Of a stretch of 64,000 nucleotides of DNA, positions 1 through 9,422 are shown one piece after another. The notes below the pieces were generated by a model. The model was not told the origin of the DNA. It did no database searches and was given only the letters and a program-made list of their open reading frames with translations. Origin of the DNA: Streptomyces sp. NBC_01314 (lineage in GTDB: Bacteria > Actinomycetota > Actinomycetes > Streptomycetales > Streptomycetaceae); NCBI RefSeq assembly GCF_041435215.1, contig NZ_CP108394.1, positions 11,222,001 to 11,286,000 of the forward strand, written 5' to 3'. How positions within the stretch are numbered: the first letter of the stretch is position 1; each line of letters begins with the position of its first letter. Position numbers and translations under genes: made by a program.

Positions 1-1
1 G

Positions 2-379
2 CAGGTCAACGACGGCTGGTGGCGCATGGGCGACGTCGGCTACCGCACCAGGTTCGGCTGCCTGCACCTGCTGGACCGCGAGGTCGACGAGATCCCCGGC
101 GTGCAGTCCACCCTGGAGATCGAGGACAAGCTGTTCACCCGGCTGCCCGAACTCATCGAGGTCATCATCATCGCGGGCCCCGACGGACGCGCGGTGCCGG
201 TGGTGTGCACCCGCAACGACGTGCCGCTGGACGAACTGTCCTGGAAGAGCGCCGTGGTGGACCTGCCGGCCCTCGCCGACCCGGTCCAGTGGCGTCTCGA
301 GGACCTCCCGCAGACCGCCACCACCAAGATCAAGCGCCTGGAGCTGGCCCGCCTGCTGGCGGCAGGCACCGCCGGCTAG
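2..379 (+). CDS. Adenylate-forming ligase, C-terminal fragment (5' cut by window edge)
   Basis: The frame is open from base 2, so only the last 125 residues are present; the rest lies left of the window. The visible part is the end of an ANL-superfamily AMP-forming ligase: motif GDVGYRTR near the hinge and a C-terminal PQTATTKIKRLEL segment carrying the usual catalytic lysine. It aligns without gaps to the C-terminus of the ligase at 12050-13720 (shared GCLHLLDREVD, PVPVVCTR), so the two are paralogues. It ends 147 bp before the CreE-type gene on the same strand and probably shares its transcript. Inference: in ANS-pathway clusters a CreM-type ligase of this superfamily uses ATP and nitrite to diazotise an arylamine, which makes this a diazotase candidate. 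An ordinary aryl acid:CoA ligase is equally possible from sequence alone. Confidence 0.85.
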   Translation, partial: QVNDGWWRMGDVGYRTRFGCLHLLDREVDEIPGVQSTLEIEDKLFTRLPELIEVIIIAGPDGRAVPVVCTRNDVPLDELSWKSAVVDLPALADPVQWRLEDLPQTATTKIKRLELARLLAAGTAG

Positions 380-526
380 CACCCGCCCGAAAACGTCCCG
401 GCCCCCGGGGCCCCGACGGCCCGCACCCCTCATCAAGGCCCCCGGCATCCCGCTTCCCTGTCCGCGACCGGCGGCCGGTCCCCTTCCGGCCGCCGGCCGC
501 CCCTGCCCAGAAACGGAGTTGTCCCC

Positions 527-2503
527 ATGAGCAGCACCCTCGAGGTGTGTGTCATCGGTGCCGGTCCCCGAGGCCTGTCGGTCCTCGAACGCCTGCTGGC
601 CAACGAACGCAGCACCCCCTCGCACAGCGCGCTCACCGTCCATGTCGTCGACCCCTCGGCGCCCGGCGCCGGAGCGGTATGGCGCACCGGGCAGTCCCAG
701 CACCTGCTGATGAACACCGTGGCCTCGCAGATCACCGTCTTCACCGACGACAGCGCCCGCATAGGCGGCCCCATAGAACCCGGCCCCAGCCTGTACGAGT
801 GGGCCCAGAGCCTGGCACTGCTCGGCGACCCGGCCGACACCAGCCCCGCCGTCCAGGCCGAGGCCGAGCGGCTGGGCCCCGACTCCTACCCCACCCGCGC
901 CTTCTACGGCCGCTACCTGCGGGACTGCTTCGAACGCATCGTCGCGGGCGCCCCCGCCCACGTCGAGATCCGCGTACACCGCTCACGCGCCGTCGCCGCG
1001 GCCGACACCCACGGCGTGCCCGGCGGGCCGCAGGGCATCCGGCTGGAGAACGGCATCCGCCTCAACGAACTCGACGCCGTCGTGATGGCCCAGGGCCACC
1101 TCTCGGCCCGGCTGTCGGCACGCGAGGCACGCACCGCGAGCCTGGCACGCATCCACCACCTCACCTACATCACCCCGGCCAACCCGGCCGATCTGGATCT
1201 CAGCGGCATCCAGCCGGGACAGCACGTCCTGGTGCGCGGCCTGGGCCTGAACTTCTTCGACCACATGGCCCTGTTCACCCTGGGCCGCGGCGGGCGCTTC
1301 GTCCGCCAGGACGGCCGCCTGGTCTACCGCCGCTCGGGCAGCGAACCGAAACTGTTCGCCTTCTCCCGGCGCGGCGTGCCCTATCACGCACGCGGCGAGA
1401 ACGAGAAGGGCGCCACCGGCCGCTACTTCCCCACCCTGCTGACCCCCGCCTACATCACGATGCTGCGCGAGCGCTCCGCCGCCGGACAGCCGGTCAGCTT
1501 CGGCGAGGACCTGTGGCCGCTGATCTCCCGTGAGGTGGAGAGCGTCTACTACGCGACCTTGCTGAGCGCGCAGGGCCGCGGCGAGCACCGCGAGGAGTTC
1601 ACCGAACACTTCCTCCAACTGGACACCGAGGACGAGCGCGGCGCACTGCTGGACTCCTACCGCATCGCCCCACCGGAGCGCTGGAACTGGGAGCGGCTGT
1701 CCCGCCCCTACGGCGAGCGCGTCTTCACCGGCCGCGAGGACTTCACCGGCTGGCTGCTCGAGCACCTGCGGCACGACGTCGCCGAGTCCCGCCGGGGCAA
1801 CGTCAGCGGCCCGCTCAAGGCCGCCCTGGACGTGCTGCGCGACCTGCGCAACGAGATCCGCCTCGCGGTCGACCACGGCGGACTGGAGGGCGGCTCGCAC
1901 CGCGACGACCTGGAGGGCTGGTACACACCCCTGAACGCGTTCCTCTCGATCGGCCCGCCGGCCTCCCGCATCGAGGAGATGATCGCGCTGATCGAGGCCG
2001 GCGTGCTGAGCGTGACCGGCCCGGGCACGCAGGTCCGCATCGACACCACCGCCCACGTGTACTGCGCCCGCTCCACCAGCGTGCCCGGCGAGCCGGTGCG
2101 GGCCACCGCACTCATCGAGGCCCGCCTGCCCGAACCGGACCTGCGCCGCACCGAGGACCCCCTGCTCCAGCACCTCCTCGACACCGACCAGGCCACCGCG
2201 TACCGCATCGCCGCCACCGGCGGCCCGGCGTACGAGACCGGCGGGCTCGCGGTCACCGAACGCCCCTACCGGCTGCTCGACGGCCGCGGCCGCCCCCACC
2301 CCCGGCGCTTCGCCTACGGCGTTCCCACCGAGTCGGTGCACTGGGTGACCGCCGCCGGCATCCGGCCCGGCGTCGACTCCGTCACCCTCGGCGACTCCGA
2401 CGCGATCGCCCGCGCGGTACTCGCCCTGCCGCCCGCCGCCCATGTCCCCGACGGCGTACGGCCGGTCCAGGCCGACAGCGACCTGTCCGGGGTGATCGTG
2501 TGA
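527..2503 (+). CDS. creE: CreE-like FAD-dependent aspartate N-monooxygenase (nitrosuccinate-forming)
   Basis: This 658-residue FAD/NAD(P)-binding protein has an N-terminal dinucleotide motif (VIGAGPRG, residues 9-16) and the LLMNT segment typical of the FAD_NAD_binding_9 group. Length and architecture fit CreE of cremeomycin biosynthesis, which oxidises the amino group of L-aspartate to nitrosuccinate. The strongest support is the neighbour: the next gene is a CreD-type lyase overlapping by four bases (GTGA), the usual creE-creD arrangement. The ATG at 527 has a GGAG about 7 bases upstream. Expected to be cytosolic and NADPH-dependent. Family and context are clear; the substrate is inferred from the pairing. 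Confidence 0.88.
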   Translation: MSSTLEVCVIGAGPRGLSVLERLLANERSTPSHSALTVHVVDPSAPGAGAVWRTGQSQHLLMNTVASQITVFTDDSARIGGPIEPGPSLYEWAQSLALLGDPADTSPAVQAEAERLGPDSYPTRAFYGRYLRDCFERIVAGAPAHVEIRVHRSRAVAAADTHGVPGGPQGIRLENGIRLNELDAVVMAQGHLSARLSAREARTASLARIHHLTYITPANPADLDLSGIQPGQHVLVRGLGLNFFDHMALFTLGRGGRFVRQDGRLVYRRSGSEPKLFAFSRRGVPYHARGENEKGATGRYFPTLLTPAYITMLRERSAAGQPVSFGEDLWPLISREVESVYYATLLSAQGRGEHREEFTEHFLQLDTEDERGALLDSYRIAPPERWNWERLSRPYGERVFTGREDFTGWLLEHLRHDVAESRRGNVSGPLKAALDVLRDLRNEIRLAVDHGGLEGGSHRDDLEGWYTPLNAFLSIGPPASRIEEMIALIEAGVLSVTGPGTQVRIDTTAHVYCARSTSVPGEPVRATALIEARLPEPDLRRTEDPLLQHLLDTDQATAYRIAATGGPAYETGGLAVTERPYRLLDGRGRPHPRRFAYGVPTESVHWVTAAGIRPGVDSVTLGDSDAIARAVLALPPAAHVPDGVRPVQADSDLSGVIV

Positions 2504-3906
2504 CCCCCGGCCGGGAAGGAAGCACGGACGCCGACACCGGGCTGCTGTCCCCCGTCCGCGCCGGCACCCCCGTCGAGGAGGCCACCTGCGACCGGGCATG
2601 GCTGCAGGCCATGCTGGACGCCGAGGCCGCCCTGGCACGGGCGCAGGCGTCCCTGGGCACCCTGCCCGCGCACGCCGCCGAAACCATCACCCAGCTGGCC
2701 CAGGCGGACCGCCTCGACCTGCGCGCCCTGGCGCTCGCCGCCCGGGAGACGGCCAATCCGGTGGTCGCCCTGGTGCAGGCGTTCACCGCGGTGGTGGCCG
2801 ACAAGGACCCGGCGGCCGCCGAATACGTGCACCGGGGCTCCACCAGCCAGGACATCCTGGACACCGGCGCCATGCTGGTGGCCGACCGGGCCCTGAAAAT
2901 CATCCGCGCCGACCTGCGGCGCACCGCCCGGGCGCTGGCCCGGCTGGCCGCCCGGCACCGCGACACCCTCGCCGTCGGCCGCACCCTGGCCCTGCACGCG
3001 GTCCCGACCACGTTCGGCCTGCGGGCGGCCGGCTGGCGCCAACTCGTCCTTCACGCCGAGACACGGCTGGCCCGCGTCCACGAGGGCGGACTGCCCGTCT
3101 CCCTGGGCGGTGCGGCCGGCACCCTGGCCGGCTATCTGGAGCACGCGGCCGCCGGCCGCACCGGCCCGCCACCCGACCCGGACACCTACCCCGACCTCCT
3201 CATCGACGCCTACGCCGCCCAGACACACCTCGCCCGGCCGGTCCTGCCCTGGCACGCGCTGCGCACCCCCGTCGCCGACCTGGCGTCCGCGCTGGCCTTC
3301 ACCACCGGCGCGCTCGGCAAGATCGCCGTGGATGTGCAGGGCCTGGCCCGCACCGAGGTCGGTGAGGTCGGCGAACCCGGCCCGGCCGGCCGCGGCACCT
3401 CCTCGGCGATGCCGCACAAACGCAACCCGGTACTGGCCACCCTGCTGCGCAGCGCCGCCCTGCAGGTGCCCGCCCTCGCCACGGCCCTGACCCAGTGCCT
3501 GGTGTCCGAGGACGAGCGGTCCGCGGGCGCCTGGCACGCGGAATGGCAACTGCTGCGCGAGTGCCTGCGGCTGACCGGCGGAGCGGCCCACACGGCCGTC
3601 GAACTCACCGAAGGCCTGCGGGTCAGCCCCGAACGGATGCGGGCCAACCTGGACCTGACGGGCAGCCGGATCGTCTCCGAACGCGTCGCCGCACAACTCG
3701 CCCCGCTCCTCGGCAGGGACCGGGCCAGGACCGTGCTGAGCGAGGCCGCACAGCGGGCCTCGGCCGACGGCCGGCCGCTGGCGGAGGTCCTGGGCGCCCT
3801 GCCCGACCTGCCGGCGCACATCACCGACCAGCTCGCCGAACTGTGCGACCCGGCCCGCTACACCGGGGCCGCCGCCGCCCTGGTGGACCGCGCACTGCGG
3901 CACTGA
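2500..3906 (+). CDS. creD: CreD-like nitrosuccinate lyase (fumarase/aspartase superfamily)
   Basis: This 468-residue protein of the aspartase/fumarase/adenylosuccinate-lyase superfamily carries the signature loop GTSSAMPHKRNP at residues 299-310, with the catalytic serine in it. Superfamily relatives include 3-carboxymuconate cycloisomerase, a likely automatic annotation. Adjacent to a CreE homologue, the assigned role is elimination of nitrous acid from nitrosuccinate to give fumarate. The GTG start overlaps the creE stop (GTGA), so the two are translationally coupled. The stop codon runs directly into repeat copy A. With creE it forms the aspartate-nitrosuccinate route to nitrite. Confidence 0.88.
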   Translation: MTPGREGSTDADTGLLSPVRAGTPVEEATCDRAWLQAMLDAEAALARAQASLGTLPAHAAETITQLAQADRLDLRALALAARETANPVVALVQAFTAVVADKDPAAAEYVHRGSTSQDILDTGAMLVADRALKIIRADLRRTARALARLAARHRDTLAVGRTLALHAVPTTFGLRAAGWRQLVLHAETRLARVHEGGLPVSLGGAAGTLAGYLEHAAAGRTGPPPDPDTYPDLLIDAYAAQTHLARPVLPWHALRTPVADLASALAFTTGALGKIAVDVQGLARTEVGEVGEPGPAGRGTSSAMPHKRNPVLATLLRSAALQVPALATALTQCLVSEDERSAGAWHAEWQLLRECLRLTGGAAHTAVELTEGLRVSPERMRANLDLTGSRIVSERVAAQLAPLLGRDRARTVLSEAAQRASADGRPLAEVLGALPDLPAHITDQLAELCDPARYTGAAAALVDRALRH

Positions 3907-4085
3907 CCGTTCCTGTGGACTGAGCGGGAGTGAGTCCGTTCAGCCGCGCGCCCCGAACGGTCTTGGGCGAGCTGGTCCCCGGCTTACTCGACCCCGGGTG
4001 GCGACACGCATCCTGTGCGTGGTCCGGGCCCGGGAGGCCAGTTCCCTGCGCGACCTGGCCAGTTGGGTACAGCCAGAGGCGACGG
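3906..4085 (+). repeat. Intergenic repeat, copy A (structured 3' element)
   Basis: It starts at the last base of the creD stop codon and matches copy B at 10642-10850 over most of its length, including the openings ACCGTTCCTGTGGACT and the blocks CAGCCGCGCGCCCCGAACGG and ATCCTGTGCGTGGTCCGGGC. An outer arm pair ACCGTTC (3906-3912) / GAACGGT (3955-3961) and an inner GGACT/AGTCC pair can form a nested hairpin. Copy B keeps both although some bases differ. It may be a terminator, a structured RNA or the remnant of a small mobile element. Confidence 0.75.
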
Positions 4086-4487
4086 GGAGGCCCTGAACCA
4101 TCTCTCTGGTGGAGCAGGGGCCCCGCACGCTGACGCCGTACCCGGTGTCCCAGGTCGCACGATCACGTTAGCCCGATCAGCCCAGGACTCCGCAAGCCAG
4201 CAAGTAGGCGATCACACGATCGAGCTAATTCGACCTCGTGTGCACTCCTTGGCGAGCAGTTATCACCCCCCCCCGCACACCGACGCCGCACCCGGCATCC
4301 CGGCCCGCCCGCCCACACCCACCCCAACGGCCCCTGACACCCCGAGCCCGGCCAACCGGCCACCTTGCGACCGAGTCAATCCGACCGGCGTCGTACGTAC
4401 TCCTTGGCAAGCAGCCAACACCCCCCTTTCCGCCGCGGCCCGGTGCGAGCCGGCCGCGCCGGCCCCGACCCGTAGAGAGCCGAGGAA
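4086..4487. repeat. Noncoding spacer with degenerate repeat units
   Basis: No credible gene is seen. The stretch holds diverged short repeats. CCCGCACGCTGACGCCGTACC (near 4121) resembles CCCGCACACCGACGCCGCACC (near 4270). ACTCCTTGGCGAGCAG (near 4245) resembles ACTCCTTGGCAAGCAG (near 4398), each followed by a run of cytosines. A GAGCAG-plus-C-run block also follows repeat copy B near 10855. The promoter of the nitrate operon must lie in or near this spacer, but no convincing -10/-35 pair was found. Confidence 0.5.
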
Positions 4488-4490
4488 ATG

Positions 4491-5870
4491 ATGACCAGCG
4501 CACCATCCGTCCGAGGGCGGTGGATCGAGAACTGGGACCCCGAGGACGAGGAGCAGTGGGAGCGCGGCGGCCGGCGCACCGCCCGGCGCAACCTGCTGCT
4601 GTCGGTACTGTCCGAGCACATCGGCTTCTCCGTGTGGAGCATGTGGTCGGTGCTCGTGCTGTTCATGTCACCGAAAATCGGGCTGGACTTCGCCCCCGAC
4701 GAGAAATTCCTGATGGTGGTCGTACCCACCCTGGCGGGCGCACTGCTCAGACTCCCCTACAGCTACGCGGTGACCCGCTTCGGCGGCCGCAACTGGACCG
4801 TGTTCGCCTCAGCCCTGCTGCTCATACCCACCCTGCTGACCGTCTACTTCGTACAGCGGCCCGGCACCGAACTGTGGGTGTTCCTGCTCATCGGCGCGAG
4901 CGCCGGCGCGGGCGGCGGCAACTTCGCCTCCTCGATGACGAACATCACCGCCTTCTACCCCCAGCGCCACCAGGGCTGGGCACTGGGCGTGAACGCCGGC
5001 GGCGGCAACCTGGGCGTCGCCGCCGTCCAGCTGCTCGGCCTGCTGGTGATCTCCGTCGCCGGCGACACCCACCCCGCCTACGTCGCCGCCTGCTACCTCC
5101 CGCTGATCGCGCTGGTGTCCCTGCTGGCCGCGCTGCGCATGGACAACGTGGCGGTGGTGCGCACCCCGCCCGGCGCCCAGCGCGAGGCCGCCGCCAGCAG
5201 CCACACCTGGTGGATCTCCCTGCTGTACATCGGCACCTTCGGCTCCTTCATCGGCTTCGGGTTCGCCTTCGGCCTGGTCCTGCAGAGCCAGTTCGGCTCC
5301 ACCCCCCTGCAGGCCGCCTCGTTCACCTTCCTCGGGCCGCTGCTCGGCTCGCTGGCCCGCCCCGCCGGCGGACGGATGGCCGACCGGTGGGGCGGAGCCC
5401 AGGTGACGCTGTGGTCCTTCGCCGGCATGGCCGCCGGTATCGGCGTGCTGCTCACCGCCACCCGCAGCGGATCCTTCCCGCTGTTCGTGACCGGCTTCAC
5501 GGCACTGTTCGTGGTGAGCGGCATCGGCAACGGCTCCACCTACAAGATGATCCCGGTGGTCTTCGCCCGGCAGGCCGAGACCGCCGTCACCTCCGGCCAC
5601 GACGCCGCCGCGGCCTTCGCCCGCGCACGCCGCCTGTCCGGCGCGGTCATCGGCATCGCCGGAGCGGCGGGCGCCCTCGGCGGCGTCGCCATCAACCTGG
5701 CCTTCCGCACGGCCTACGGCCAACTGGGCAGCGGCGAGGCCGCCTTCTACACCTTCCTCCTCTACTACGGGCTGTGCGCGGCCCTGATCCGGGCGGTGTA
5801 CCTGCGCGGCGAACGCAGCAGCGGCGCACAGCCCCCGGCCCGGAAAGCGCAGGCCTCCCATGTCCGCTGA
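4491..5870 (+). CDS. narK: NarK-type nitrate/nitrite MFS transporter
   Basis: About 459 residues with roughly twelve hydrophobic segments. Both nitrate-signature loops of the NarK family are visible: VNAGGGNLG in the first half and GIGNGSTYKMIP in the second. It is expected in the cytoplasmic membrane, importing nitrate or exchanging it for nitrite. A GAGGA sequence at 4482-4486 gives good spacing to the second ATG (4491); the ATG at 4488 is an alternative. It overlaps the nitrate reductase gene by 11 bases, starting a four-gene operon of nitrate uptake and reduction inside a cluster that also makes nitrite from aspartate. Confidence 0.9.
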   Translation: MTSAPSVRGRWIENWDPEDEEQWERGGRRTARRNLLLSVLSEHIGFSVWSMWSVLVLFMSPKIGLDFAPDEKFLMVVVPTLAGALLRLPYSYAVTRFGGRNWTVFASALLLIPTLLTVYFVQRPGTELWVFLLIGASAGAGGGNFASSMTNITAFYPQRHQGWALGVNAGGGNLGVAAVQLLGLLVISVAGDTHPAYVAACYLPLIALVSLLAALRMDNVAVVRTPPGAQREAAASSHTWWISLLYIGTFGSFIGFGFAFGLVLQSQFGSTPLQAASFTFLGPLLGSLARPAGGRMADRWGGAQVTLWSFAGMAAGIGVLLTATRSGSFPLFVTGFTALFVVSGIGNGSTYKMIPVVFARQAETAVTSGHDAAAAFARARRLSGAVIGIAGAAGALGGVAINLAFRTAYGQLGSGEAAFYTFLLYYGLCAALIRAVYLRGERSSGAQPPARKAQASHVR

Positions 5871-7983
5871 GCACCCCGCACCCGGACCGGGCACAGTGCC
5901 GCCGACGGCACGGCAGAGCACGACGCACTGCCCGTACTGCGCCCTGCAGTGCGCAACGGTGCTGTCGGGCGAACGCGGCGGCGTCGCCGTACGGCCCTCG
6001 CCCGACTTCCCGGTCAACCAGGGCGGCCTGTGCCACAAGGGGTGGACGGCACCCGCCGTGCTCGGCGCCGCCGACCGGCTGCGCACCCCCCTGGTGCGCG
6101 GCACCGACGGCGAACTCGCCCCGGCGAGCTGGGACGACGCGCTCACCCTGGTGGCCGCGGAACTGACGGCGATCCGCGCACGCCACGGCGCCGACGCGGT
6201 CGCGGTGTTCGGCGGCGGCGGACTGACCAACGAAAAGGCCTACACCCTCGGCAAGTTCGCGCGCCTGGCCCTGGGCACCGCCCAGATCGACTACAACGGC
6301 CGCTTCTGCATGTCGTCGGCGGCCGCGGCCGCAGGCGAGGCGTTCGGCCTCGACCGCGGCCTGCCCTTCCCGGTGAGCGACCTCGCCGACGCCGATGTGG
6401 TGCTGCTGGCCGGCGCCAACCCGGCCGAGACGATGCCGCCCCTCATGCGCCACCTGGAGCGGGCCGACCTCATCGTCATCGACCCCCGCCGCACCCGCAC
6501 CGCCCAGCAGGCCGCACTGCACCTGCAGCCGGCCCCCGGCACCGACCTCGCCCTGGCCCTGGGCCTGCTGCACGCGGCCGTCACCGAGGGCCTCATCGAC
6601 AAGGAGTACATCGACACCCGCACCACCGGCTTCGAGGACGCCTGGGCCAGCTGTGTCGCCTGGTGGCCGGAGCGGGTCGAACAGGTCACCGGCGTCCCCG
6701 CGCACGACCAGCGCACCGCGATCCGGATGCTCGCCGCGGCCCGCCGGAGCTATCTGCTGACGGGACGCGGAGCGGAACAGCACAGCAAGGGAACCGACAC
6801 CGTCGCGGCGTTCATCAACCTGGCACTCGCACTGGGCCTGCCGGGCCGCACGGGCAGCGGCTTCGGGACCCTGACCGGGCAGGGCAACGGACAGGGCGGC
6901 CGCGAAATGGGCCAGAAAGCCGACCAGCTGCCCGGCTACCGCTCGCTCACCGACCCCGCGGACCGCGCCCACGTGGCCTCCGTCTGGGGCGTGGACGCCA
7001 ACACCCTGCCCCAGCCGGGCCGCAGCGCCTACGAACTCCTCGACGCCCTGGCCACCGAGAACGGGCCCCGGGCACTGCTGGTGTTCGGGTCCAACCCGGT
7101 CGTCTCCGCGCCCCGGGCCGCCCGGGTCACCGACCGGCTGAACGCCCTGGACCTGCTGGTCGTGGCCGACTTCGTGCCCTCCGAGACGGCCGCCCTCGCC
7201 GATGTGGTGCTGCCCGTCGCCCAGTGGGCCGAGGAAGAAGGCACCCTGACCAGCCTGGAAGGCAGGGTCCTGCGCCGGCGCGCCCACCTGAGCCCGCCGC
7301 CCGGCACCCGCACCGACCTCGAAGTCCTCCACCACCTCGCCGTCCGCCTCGGCCAGCCCGCCCACCGCTTCCCCACCCGGCCCCGGGAGGTCTTCGAGGA
7401 ACTGCGCCGCGCCACGGCCGGCAGCCGCGCGGACTACTCGGGCATCAGCTACGCACGCCTGGACGCCGGCGAAGCACTGCACTGGCCCTGCCCCGCCGCC
7501 GGCGGCGCGGGCCACCCCGGCACACCCAGACCGTTCCTGGACCGCTTCGCGCACCCCGACGGACGCGCCCGGTTCACCGCCGTGGACCACCGCCCGCCCG
7601 CACAGACACCCGGCAGCCGATTCCCCCTGTACGCCACGACCGGCAGGGTGCTGGCCCACTACCAGTCGGGTGCGCAGACCCGCCGGGTACCCGACCTGGT
7701 CGCGGCGGCGCCGGAGGCGGTCGTCGAGATGCACCCGGACACCGCCCGCCACCACCACCTGGCCGACGGACAGCTCGCCGACGTCACCTCGGCCTACGGC
7801 ACCGCCCGGCTGAGGGTCCGTCTGACCCCCACGGCACGCAGGGACACCGTGTTCGTGCCCTTCCACTATCCGGGCCGGGCCCGCGCCAACCTGCTCACCG
7901 GGGACGCGCTGGACCCCCGCAGCCGGATGCCCGAGTTCAAGGTGAGCGCCGTACGCGTCACACCGGCGGGGGAGGCGCCATGA
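5860..7983 (+). CDS. nasA: Assimilatory-type nitrate reductase, molybdopterin catalytic subunit
   Basis: This 707-residue protein of the molybdopterin oxidoreductase family reduces nitrate to nitrite. The N-terminus carries a [4Fe-4S] site with Cys24, Cys27, Cys31 and Cys58 (CPYCALQC ... GGLCHKGW). NGRFCMSSA places the likely Mo-ligand cysteine at residue 150. A C-terminal molydop-binding domain is visible near YQSGAQTRR. There is no twin-arginine signal, so it is cytosolic like NasA/NasC and unlike NapA. It lacks the C-terminal BFD domain some homologues carry; that domain sits on the next gene instead. The stop overlaps the next start (ATGA). Molybdenum-cofactor genes are not in the window. 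Confidence 0.92.
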   Translation: MSAEHPAPGPGTVPPTARQSTTHCPYCALQCATVLSGERGGVAVRPSPDFPVNQGGLCHKGWTAPAVLGAADRLRTPLVRGTDGELAPASWDDALTLVAAELTAIRARHGADAVAVFGGGGLTNEKAYTLGKFARLALGTAQIDYNGRFCMSSAAAAAGEAFGLDRGLPFPVSDLADADVVLLAGANPAETMPPLMRHLERADLIVIDPRRTRTAQQAALHLQPAPGTDLALALGLLHAAVTEGLIDKEYIDTRTTGFEDAWASCVAWWPERVEQVTGVPAHDQRTAIRMLAAARRSYLLTGRGAEQHSKGTDTVAAFINLALALGLPGRTGSGFGTLTGQGNGQGGREMGQKADQLPGYRSLTDPADRAHVASVWGVDANTLPQPGRSAYELLDALATENGPRALLVFGSNPVVSAPRAARVTDRLNALDLLVVADFVPSETAALADVVLPVAQWAEEEGTLTSLEGRVLRRRAHLSPPPGTRTDLEVLHHLAVRLGQPAHRFPTRPREVFEELRRATAGSRADYSGISYARLDAGEALHWPCPAAGGAGHPGTPRPFLDRFAHPDGRARFTAVDHRPPAQTPGSRFPLYATTGRVLAHYQSGAQTRRVPDLVAAAPEAVVEMHPDTARHHHLADGQLADVTSAYGTARLRVRLTPTARRDTVFVPFHYPGRARANLLTGDALDPRSRMPEFKVSAVRVTPAGEAP

Positions 7984-9422
7984 GCGGCGGCGACGTCGTC
8001 ATCGTCGGCGGCGGCCCCGCCGCCCACCGCCTGGCCGGCCGCCTGCACCCGCTCGGCCACCGGGGCACGGTGAGCGTCATCGGCGCCGAACCCCGCCCCG
8101 CCTACAACCGGGCCCTGCTCGGCTCGGTCCTGGACGGCACGCTGAGCGCGGACCGCCTCACCCTGCCCGCCCTGCCCGCCGCGGTACGCCAACTCACCGG
8201 CACACGCGCCAGGAGCATCGACCGCGCCCGGCGCACCGTACACCTGGACGACGGCCGCACACTGCCCTACGACATCCTCGTCCTGGCCACCGGCGCGCGG
8301 CCGCGGATACCGGACCTGCCCGGCCTGGTGACCGCGCGCGGACAGCTCGCCGAGGGAGCCCGCACCCTGCGCACCGCCACCGACTGCGCCCCCCTGCCCC
8401 CCGGACCCGTCGTCGTCCTGGGCGGGGGAGTCCTCGGTGTCGAGTCCGCCCTGGCACTGCGCCGCGCCGGAAAGGAGGTGACCCTCGTCCAGCGCTCCGC
8501 CCGGCTGATGCGACGCCAGCTGGACGGCCCGGCCTCCGGCGTGCTGGCGCAGTGGGCCCAGAGCCGGGGCGTCACCCTCCACCTGGGCCGCCAGGCCCAG
8601 GAGTACGCGCCCGGCAAGCTGGTCCTGGACGACGGACAGGTACTGGCGGCCGGCACCCTGCTGCTGTGCACGGGCACCCGGCCGGAGACCGCGCTGGCCC
8701 GCGCGAGCTCTCTCGCGGTGCGCGAGGGGATCGTCGTCGACGCACGGCTGCGCACCGGCGATCCGCTCATCCACGCGATGGGGGACTGCGCCCAGCACCC
8801 GGACGTGACCGGCACGACCCTGATCCAGGCATGGGACCAGGCCGACGCCCTCGCCGGCATCCTCACCGCCACCGGCACGGGGTACCGGCCCGCACGCCAC
8901 GTACTGCGCCCGCGGATACGGGGCATGGACATCGTCTCGCTCGCCCCGGGCGCCACGGAACAGGACACGGACACGGCGGTGTCCCTGCGGGACACAGCCC
9001 GCGGCCGCTACGCCCGCCTCGCTCTGCGCGAGGGCCGTATCCACACAGGAGTCGTCGTCGGCCCGGGCGCCGCCGTCGCCGCGGTCAGCGGCCTGTACAC
9101 CCGTGACGCACCGGTGCCCGCCGACCTGCTCGCCCTGCTGACCGGCACCGACGCGCCCTACGCGGGCGGTGACGCCCTGGCCGACGACGCGGTGGCCTGC
9201 CACTGCAACCACGTCACCTTCCGCAGGCTGAAGGCCGCCTGGGCCGAGGGGGCGCACGACAGCAAGGCACTGGCCCGGGCGACCCGGGCGACGACGGGAT
9301 GCGGCGGCTGCACCCCGGTCGTACGGCAGCTGTGCACCACACTCGCCGCCGCCGGCGCAGGGGCCGCAGGGCCCGCAGGCACCCACACAGCGGTGGACAC
9401 CGCAGGAGGAGGGACACCGTGA
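7980..9422 (+). CDS. FAD/NAD(P)H reductase with BFD [2Fe-2S] domain (nitrate reductase electron-transfer subunit)
   Basis: A 480-residue pyridine-nucleotide-disulfide-type flavoprotein. FAD motif VIVGGGPAAHRLAG is at the N-terminus and NAD motif VLGGGVLGVESALAL is central. A C-terminal BFD-like domain has the CxC/CxxC pattern at Cys407, Cys409, Cys441 and Cys444. This resembles the flavin/iron-sulfur parts of NasB and the N-terminal part of NirB, but the siroheme sulfite/nitrite reductase domains are absent. It should pass electrons from NAD(P)H to the nitrate reductase and is not itself a nitrite reductase. It is coupled to both neighbours by four-base overlaps. Confidence 0.85.
   Translation: MSGGDVVIVGGGPAAHRLAGRLHPLGHRGTVSVIGAEPRPAYNRALLGSVLDGTLSADRLTLPALPAAVRQLTGTRARSIDRARRTVHLDDGRTLPYDILVLATGARPRIPDLPGLVTARGQLAEGARTLRTATDCAPLPPGPVVVLGGGVLGVESALALRRAGKEVTLVQRSARLMRRQLDGPASGVLAQWAQSRGVTLHLGRQAQEYAPGKLVLDDGQVLAAGTLLLCTGTRPETALARASSLAVREGIVVDARLRTGDPLIHAMGDCAQHPDVTGTTLIQAWDQADALAGILTATGTGYRPARHVLRPRIRGMDIVSLAPGATEQDTDTAVSLRDTARGRYARLALREGRIHTGVVVGPGAAVAAVSGLYTRDAPVPADLLALLTGTDAPYAGGDALADDAVACHCNHVTFRRLKAAWAEGAHDSKALARATRATTGCGGCTPVVRQLCTTLAAAGAGAAGPAGTHTAVDTAGGGTP

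Noticed and set aside
5949..9422. A 1157-codon open frame spanning the nitrate genes
   Set aside because: Only its last part (7980-9422) is coding; the earlier part is an arginine-rich shadow of the nitrate reductase gene in another frame.
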